NCBI GenBank assembly: GCA_003131925.1
Contig: PKWC01000239.1
Span: forward strand, 5,463-15,883
Reading direction: 5' to 3'
From: Alphaproteobacteria bacterium
GTDB lineage: Bacteria > Pseudomonadota > Alphaproteobacteria > Micropepsales > Micropepsaceae
Length of the DNA: 10,421 nt
The notes beneath the pieces are model-generated. The model saw only the letters and a list, made by a program, of their open reading frames with translations. It searched no databases and had not been told where the DNA came from. The translations under genes and the position numbers were made by a program. Every line of letters begins with the position of its first letter. Within the stretch, counting starts at the first letter, position 1. Positions 6,456 through 10,421 of the stretch are shown here, in pieces.

Positions 6456-6565
6456 GACATCCCTTGAAGTTTGAGGTTGCTGCCGCTACCTAGCCCTCCC
6501 GGTCGGCGGGGCGCAACGAAGGCCCGCACATTGAAAAAATATATTGAAAAATCAAGAGCTTGATA
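6456..6565. promoter_or_regulatory. Divergent rph / hrcA control region
   Basis: The region between rph and hrcA contains an A-rich block unlike the surrounding GC-rich sequence. The motif ATTGAAAAA is repeated at 6530-6538 and 6543-6551, with the symmetric AATATATT at 6538-6545 between, a possible -10 element for either strand. A short inverted repeat ATCAAG-AG-CTTGAT (6551-6564) overlaps the hrcA start region. CTTGAA at 6463-6468 resembles a sigma-32 -35 box, but no matching -10 is present. I see no CIRCE element, the usual HrcA operator. Promoters must lie here, but exact boxes are uncertain. Confidence 0.45.
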
Positions 6566-7657
6566 GTGGAAACCTCGTCCATCGATACTGCGCAGGCACG
6601 ACTTCTGGCGACGGATCTCGGCGAAAGGCCCCGCGAGGTCTTCCGGCATCTGGTCGACGCATTCCTTGCCTCCGGCGAACCGGTCGGCTCGCGCACGCTT
6701 TCACAGCGCCTGCCACATTCGCTCTCCCCCGCGTCCATCCGGAACGTCATGGCCGATCTGGAAACAATGGGATTGCTCTACGCGCCGCATACCAGCGCCG
6801 GCCGCGTGCCGACGGAAAAGGGCCTGAGACTGTTTGTGGATGGGCTGCTCGAGATCGGAGATTTGTCGCCCGATGAGCGCGGTGCGATCGAGGCCCGGAT
6901 AGCGAGCACCGGCCGCGGCGTCGAGGACGTGCTCACCCAGGCCACGATGATGCTTTCGGGGCTTTCGCGCTGCGCGGGACTCGTCGTGGCGCCAAAACAG
7001 GACTCCGCGCTCAAGCACGTCGAGTTCGTCGCTGTCGCGCCGGGCCGCGCGCTCGTGGTGATCGTCTCCGAAGATGGGCAGGTCGAAAATCGACTTATCG
7101 ATACGCCCACGGGGTTGCCCGTATCGGCCCTGAGTGAAGCGTCGAACTATCTCAACGCAAGGCTCAGGGGCCGCACGCTCGATTCCGCCAGGTCCGAAAT
7201 CATGGCCGAGCTCGAAGCCAGGCGGGCCGAGCTCGACGGGCTTACCGCGAAGATTGTTGCGGAGGGCCTGGCCACGTTGGCCGAACCTTCGGGCTCTACC
7301 CGTGCGGTGGAGGAGAAGGTGCTGATCGTCCGTGGTGCGGCGCATCTCCTCGATCGGCTCGAGGTTCAGACGGATCTCGAACGCGTTCGCACGCTCTTCG
7401 ACGACATCGAGCGCAAAAACGATCTCATTCGCCTGCTCGAACTTGCAGCAAAGGGCGATGGCGTTCGTATATTCATCGGCTCGGAAAACAGGCTTTTCAG
7501 TCTCTCGGGCTCGTCGATCATCGCTGCGCCCTATGCGAACGCGCAAGGGAGCGTGGTGGGCGTGATTGGCGTTCTGGGTCCGACCCGCCTCAATTATGCC
7601 CGCATCATTCCAATGGTGGATCATACGGCGAAGGTAATCGGCAGGCTTCTTGCCTGA
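6566..7657 (+). CDS. hrcA: Heat-inducible transcription repressor HrcA
   Basis: HrcA represses chaperone genes (groESL and sometimes dnaK) by binding CIRCE operators, and is itself kept active by GroEL. The 363-residue protein has the N-terminal winged helix: REVFRHLVDAFLASGEPVGS, RTLSQRLPHSLSPASIRNVM and LYAPHTSAGRVPTEKGLRLF. It then has the GAF-like dimerisation domain and a C-terminal VGVIGVLGPTRLNYARIIPM, the family signature. I chose the GTG at 6566, which has AAGAG 7 bp upstream. The in-frame TTG at 6560 would add two residues but sits too close to that site. grpE starts 22 bp after the stop, so they are probably co-transcribed. No CIRCE site is visible in this window, so its targets are elsewhere. 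Confidence 0.95.
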   Translation: METSSIDTAQARLLATDLGERPREVFRHLVDAFLASGEPVGSRTLSQRLPHSLSPASIRNVMADLETMGLLYAPHTSAGRVPTEKGLRLFVDGLLEIGDLSPDERGAIEARIASTGRGVEDVLTQATMMLSGLSRCAGLVVAPKQDSALKHVEFVAVAPGRALVVIVSEDGQVENRLIDTPTGLPVSALSEASNYLNARLRGRTLDSARSEIMAELEARRAELDGLTAKIVAEGLATLAEPSGSTRAVEEKVLIVRGAAHLLDRLEVQTDLERVRTLFDDIERKNDLIRLLELAAKGDGVRIFIGSENRLFSLSGSSIIAAPYANAQGSVVGVIGVLGPTRLNYARIIPMVDHTAKVIGRLLA

Positions 7658-7679
7658 CGCCAATTCGAAGGACCGGAGC

Positions 7680-8276
7680 ATGGCCGACAATGACAACGAG
7701 ACTTCGCCGGATATGAGCGATGCCGCCGCAGACGGCGAGGCGTCATCCGACGAAGTGGCCGCGCTGAAATCCGAAGTGGCCGAACTGAGGGAAAAGCATC
7801 TGAGGGCGCTTGCAGATGCGGAAAACACACGCCGCCGGGCGGAGCGCGAGCGGCTCGACGCCTCTCAATACGCCGTCACCCGTTTCGCGCGCGACATGCT
7901 GGTGGTGAGCGACAATTTGAAGCGTGCGCTCGACCATCTCCCCGAAGAGGCGAAGACCGAAGCGTCTGCTGCGGTGAAGGCGGTGCTCGAAGGCGTCGAA
8001 GCGACGGAGCGTCACCTCGCGGCGACGCTCGAACGACACAGCGTGCGTGCGATTGACACGGCGGATGCGAAATTCGACCCGCATCTTCATCAGGCAATTG
8101 CCGAAGTCCCTGCGGAAGGAAAGCCGCCGGGCTCGATCGTCAACGTCGTCCAGACCGGCTACGTCATCGCCGATCGCCTCTTGCGACCGGCCATGGTGAC
8201 GGTGGCGCGCAATCCGGGCAACGGCAGAGCGCAGGGCGATTCGGGTAGCGATCAAGCCGTCGATACCAAGGCATAG
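7680..8276 (+). CDS. grpE: Nucleotide exchange factor GrpE
   Basis: GrpE releases ADP from DnaK (Hsp70) so the chaperone can cycle, and acts as a homodimer. The 198-residue protein starts with an acidic disordered tail (residues 1-22). A long coiled coil follows (about 24-70, VAALKSEVAELREK and then ENTRRRAERERLDAS), then the helical bundle. The C-terminal beta domain has FDPHLHQAIAEVP, GSIVNVVQTGYVIADRLLRP and AMVTVA, matching the GrpE signature. The ATG at 7680 has a GAAGGA site 8 bp upstream. A TTG-started reading from 7650 would overlap hrcA and has no support. It follows hrcA at 22 bp. dnaK and dnaJ, its functional partners and common neighbours, are not next to it; dapB is. Confidence 0.95.
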   Translation: MADNDNETSPDMSDAAADGEASSDEVAALKSEVAELREKHLRALADAENTRRRAERERLDASQYAVTRFARDMLVVSDNLKRALDHLPEEAKTEASAAVKAVLEGVEATERHLAATLERHSVRAIDTADAKFDPHLHQAIAEVPAEGKPPGSIVNVVQTGYVIADRLLRPAMVTVARNPGNGRAQGDSGSDQAVDTKA

Positions 8277-8311
8277 CCGCGCGTGCAGCGGCGGCGGACC
8301 GAGCGTCAGGC

Positions 8312-9121
8312 ATGAGCGGAATTCGTATCGTCATTGCAGGGGCGGCCGGACGCATGGGCCGCACACTTGTTCGCGCGGTGCTCGAGGACGGCGCGTTTTC
8401 GCTGGCCGGCGCTCTCGAAGCGCCCTCTCATCCCGATCTCGGAACCGATGCCGGATGGATGGTTCATCTTCCCCCGGCAAATATCCCTGTCGCAGACGAT
8501 GCGCGCGCCGCGCTGGCGGGAGCCGACGCGCTCGTAGATTTCACCACGCCTTCCGTTTCGGTGGCCCTCGCCGCGCTATCGGCGCAGGCACGCATCGCTC
8601 ACGTGATCGGTACGACGGGATTCTCAACTGCGGAGGAAGAGCGGATCAGGGTCGCGGCGCGCGAGGCGGTGATCGTCAAGTCCGCGAATATGAGCCTCGG
8701 CGTCGCTTTGCTCGCGGCACTCGTCAGACGCGCCGCCAAGGCATTGCCGGACTTCGATGTCGAGATCGTCGAAATGCATCATCGGATGAAGGTGGATGCG
8801 CCGTCGGGTACGGCGCTGCTTCTGGGCCGTGCCGCAGCGGAGGGCCGCTGTGTTGATCTTGAAACGCATGTCGCGCCCCCACGCACGGGACGCACAGGTG
8901 CGCGCAAAGACGGTTCGATCGGTTTCGCCTCCCTGCGTGGCGGCACGATGGCGGGGGAGCACAAGGTGATTCTCGCTGGCCCTCAAGAGCGTGTTGTTCT
9001 CGAACACATCGCCGAGGATCGCGAGATTTTCGCGCGGGGTGCGCTCGTGGCGGCAAAATGGGCGCGGGGGCAGAAGCCCGGGCTCTACACAATGGCCGAT
9101 GTGGTCGGTCTCGCCGAGTAG
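8312..9121 (+). CDS. dapB: 4-hydroxy-tetrahydrodipicolinate reductase DapB
   Basis: DapB catalyses the NAD(P)H-dependent reduction of 4-hydroxy-tetrahydrodipicolinate to tetrahydrodipicolinate, a step to lysine and to diaminopimelate for peptidoglycan. The 269-residue protein is about as long as the E. coli enzyme (273). It has the Rossmann nucleotide-binding loop GAAGRMG at 10-16, DFTTPS, IGTTGFS, KSANMSLGV and the catalytic EMHHRMK with H156, H157 and K160, followed by VDAPSGTAL for substrate binding. The end has RGALVAAKWARGQKPGLYTM and then ADVVGL, the usual DapB C-terminus. The ATG at 8312 lies 35 bp after grpE with only a weak AGG site upstream. The IS5-family element begins 26 bp after its stop and so leaves dapB intact but separates it from any downstream gene. 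Confidence 0.96.
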   Translation: MSGIRIVIAGAAGRMGRTLVRAVLEDGAFSLAGALEAPSHPDLGTDAGWMVHLPPANIPVADDARAALAGADALVDFTTPSVSVALAALSAQARIAHVIGTTGFSTAEEERIRVAAREAVIVKSANMSLGVALLAALVRRAAKALPDFDVEIVEMHHRMKVDAPSGTALLLGRAAAEGRCVDLETHVAPPRTGRTGARKDGSIGFASLRGGTMAGEHKVILAGPQERVVLEHIAEDREIFARGALVAAKWARGQKPGLYTMADVVGLAE

Positions 9122-9147
9122 TTCGGCGGCAAGCGCGAGAAACGGCT

Positions 9148-9167
9148 CTAGCAGTCTGCTGAAAAAC
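9148..9167 (+). repeat. Left terminal inverted repeat with CTAG
   Basis: ctagcagtctgctgaaaaac is the exact reverse complement of 10402-10421. The match ends at 9167, after which the two ends differ. Confidence 0.93.
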
Positions 9168-9256
9168 TGGAAATTGAACCTCTTCTCTGTTGTTCGACCG
9201 GTACGTTGTCGTTGAATTTGATCGGCGGGAAAGCAACTGGTTCTGGTTGGGGTTCT

Positions 9257-10339
9257 TCAAGCGGGGACAAGCTTGGGTATCCGGATCAGATTGTAGGCGA
9301 TGAGATTTAGCATAAAGTCGACGCCGACCCTATCCAGGCCTCGATGTTTGGTTTTTCGCATGGTGCCGTGCTGTTTGCCCCAGCCGAAGATGCATTCGAC
9401 CATTGCACGGCAAGTCTGCGAGATTGCATAGCCCACGTGACGTGTGGTGCGCGCGTCGATGGCGCTTTTGCGTCTCTTGCCTGTCTTGGTCAGGCTATCG
9501 TTTTGCGCCACATGCGGCGTGATGTTCATTTGGCGCAAGGCGGCAACGTGGTCACTCGTGTCATAGGCCTTGTCTTCGCCGACGGTGATACGCCGGCCAG
9601 AACGCTTGGCTTTGACTTTAAGCAGCTTCTCCGAAGACCGCCGCTCCGCGGTGCCGTTGGCTTGGCTCATCGTACCGGCAACGGCGAGGCCGTTGCGGTT
9701 TTCCATGATGGCATGGCCCATGTAGCTGAGCCTGGCTTCGCGGCCATCCGCCTTCCTGTAGAGCTTGGCTTGCGGATCAGTCGTGGAGGCATGCGTGTCG
9801 TTCTTACGCTTGGTTCCATGGAAGTTTGAGCCATCATCATCGCCGTCGGATGCTTTCGGCCTGAAGCTCTTGTGCGAGGCCCAAGCCTCGATCAGCGTGC
9901 CATCGACCGAAAAGTGCTCATCGGACAGAAGTGGCTTGACCTTGGGATGATCCAGCAGCTTGGCCATGAACTTCTGAAACACATCGCCCTGCTGAAGCCG
10001 CTCCCGGTTCTTGGTGAACACGGTTGGGTCCCAGACCGGATCATCCGGCGACAACCCCACGAACCAACGAAAGAGAAGATTGTAATTTAGCTGCTCGATA
10101 AGCTGTCGTTCCGAGCGGATACCGTAGAACACCTGAAGCAGCAGCGCGCTCAATAGTTGCTCCGGCGGGATCGATGGTCGCCCTTCTCGCGAATACAAAC
10201 GGCCAAAGCCTTGGCTCAGCTCCTTCAAGACTTCCCGTACCAGTTCGCGCACTCGCCGCAGCGGGTGCTCCGCCGGGATACGTTCTTCGGGCGAAATGTA
10301 GGAAAACATCGCTCCTTGGTCTCGAAACGCGCCCCGCAT
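9257..10339 (-). CDS. IS5-family DDE transposase
   Basis: The transposase cuts and joins DNA through a DDE active site. From the ATG at 10339 it is 360 residues, begins MRGAFRDQGAMFSYISPEER and shows the DUF772-like N-terminal region with PPEQLLSALLLQVFYGIRSE. The catalytic residues are D146 (FSVDGTLIEAW), D256 (GEDKAYDT) and E315 (ECIFGWGKQHG). RNRKT-type basic stretches and TKTGKRRKSAIDART are typical of this group. I chose 10339 because GGAGG lies 6 bp upstream. An ATG at 10381 would add 14 residues without a comparable site. The frame is intact from start to stop, so the element may still be active. Subgroup naming would need a comparison with known IS elements. Confidence 0.93.
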   Translation of the reverse strand: MRGAFRDQGAMFSYISPEERIPAEHPLRRVRELVREVLKELSQGFGRLYSREGRPSIPPEQLLSALLLQVFYGIRSERQLIEQLNYNLLFRWFVGLSPDDPVWDPTVFTKNRERLQQGDVFQKFMAKLLDHPKVKPLLSDEHFSVDGTLIEAWASHKSFRPKASDGDDDGSNFHGTKRKNDTHASTTDPQAKLYRKADGREARLSYMGHAIMENRNGLAVAGTMSQANGTAERRSSEKLLKVKAKRSGRRITVGEDKAYDTSDHVAALRQMNITPHVAQNDSLTKTGKRRKSAIDARTTRHVGYAISQTCRAMVECIFGWGKQHGTMRKTKHRGLDRVGVDFMLNLIAYNLIRIPKLVPA

Positions 10340-10401
10340 CGCTCTCCTCCACGCTGATTCGCAGCGGGGAAACTGAATCACCCCAACTGTGCCCTGGCGA
10401 G

Positions 10402-10421
10402 GTTTTTCAGCAGACTGCTAG
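10402..10421 (-). repeat. Right terminal inverted repeat with CTAG
   Basis: This is the exact reverse complement of 9148-9167 and forms the last 20 bases of the window. The flanking sequence beyond it is not available. Confidence 0.93.

Larger units (their letters stand above)
9148..10421. mobile_element. Complete IS5-family insertion sequence
   Basis: The element carries one full-length transposase gene on the minus strand and is bounded by perfect 20-bp inverted sequences at its ends. The outermost four bases at both ends are CTAG, which fits the YTAR target duplication of the IS5 group. On that reading the element proper is 9152-10417 (1266 bp). Because CTAG is its own complement, it could equally be part of the inverted repeats. 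9168-9256 is the short non-coding stretch after the transposase stop and holds nothing else I can see. The element inserted 26 bp behind dapB, between genes. The window ends at the last base of the element, as a contig ending in a repeat would. Confidence 0.9.

Noticed and set aside
6456..6565. CIRCE operator or sigma-32 promoter before hrcA
   Set aside because: No TTAGCACTC/GAGTGCTAA pair is present, and the CTTGAA at 6463-6468 lacks a suitable -10 partner.
6701..7828. Long minus-strand open frame (375 codons) opposite hrcA and the start of grpE
   Set aside because: It is antisense to well-supported genes, has no recognisable domain and is rich in Arg/Ala/Ser as GC-rich shadow frames are.
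1..10421. CRISPR array, tRNA/rRNA, phage or defence system
   Set aside because: No regularly spaced repeats, cloverleaf-like sequence or relevant protein motifs were seen; the genes are conserved housekeeping families plus one IS.

Overview
The window looks like ordinary alphaproteobacterial chromosome with an insertion sequence at one end and a rearranged locus at the other. The base composition is GC-rich and genes are packed with 4 to 11 bp overlaps. The gene neighbourhood (rph divergent from hrcA-grpE, with rdgB and hemW behind rph, plus an LpoA-like lipoprotein gene beside rsmI and yraN) is typical of Alphaproteobacteria. I cannot assign an order from the sequence alone. Most proteins are conserved housekeeping families recognised from their motifs. 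I found no CRISPR array, tRNA, rRNA, phage gene or recognisable defence system, and no convincing undescribed system.

Layout. Positions 1-120 hold an unresolved gene edge and a promoter with a perfect 15-bp palindrome. Next come a MarR-family regulator (125-571) and the first 178 codons of a ClC chloride channel (606-1139). At about 1139-1142 the ClC gene breaks off in mid-domain and meets, head-on, the N-terminal part of a SirB1/transglutaminase-like gene on the other strand (1406 down to about 1142). That fragment lies downstream of yraN (1424-1810, minus) and rsmI (1800-2681, minus). Divergent from rsmI is a lipoprotein of the penicillin-binding-protein-activator family (2716-3990). It ends 1 bp from hemW, which closes a translationally coupled minus-strand operon rph-rdgB-hemW (6455 to 3992). 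Divergent from rph lie hrcA (6566-7657) and grpE (7680-8276), followed by dapB (8312-9121). A complete IS5-family element (9148-10421) with perfect inverted ends sits 26 bp behind dapB and finishes exactly at the window edge.

How the genes work together. The rph-rdgB-hemW operon couples tRNA 3'-end maturation, nucleotide-pool cleaning and a haem-related radical-SAM protein. hrcA-grpE is heat-shock control plus the DnaK nucleotide-exchange factor, here without dnaK-dnaJ next to it. rsmI and yraN are co-expressed opposite an envelope lipoprotein. MarR probably controls itself and the ClC gene behind it. The points most worth checking are the ClC/SirB1 junction (real deletion or assembly chimera), the operator buried in the marR promoter with a possible leaderless start, the grpE-dapB juxtaposition, a strong 11-bp-stem hairpin inside the lipoprotein gene, and the IS at the window end.
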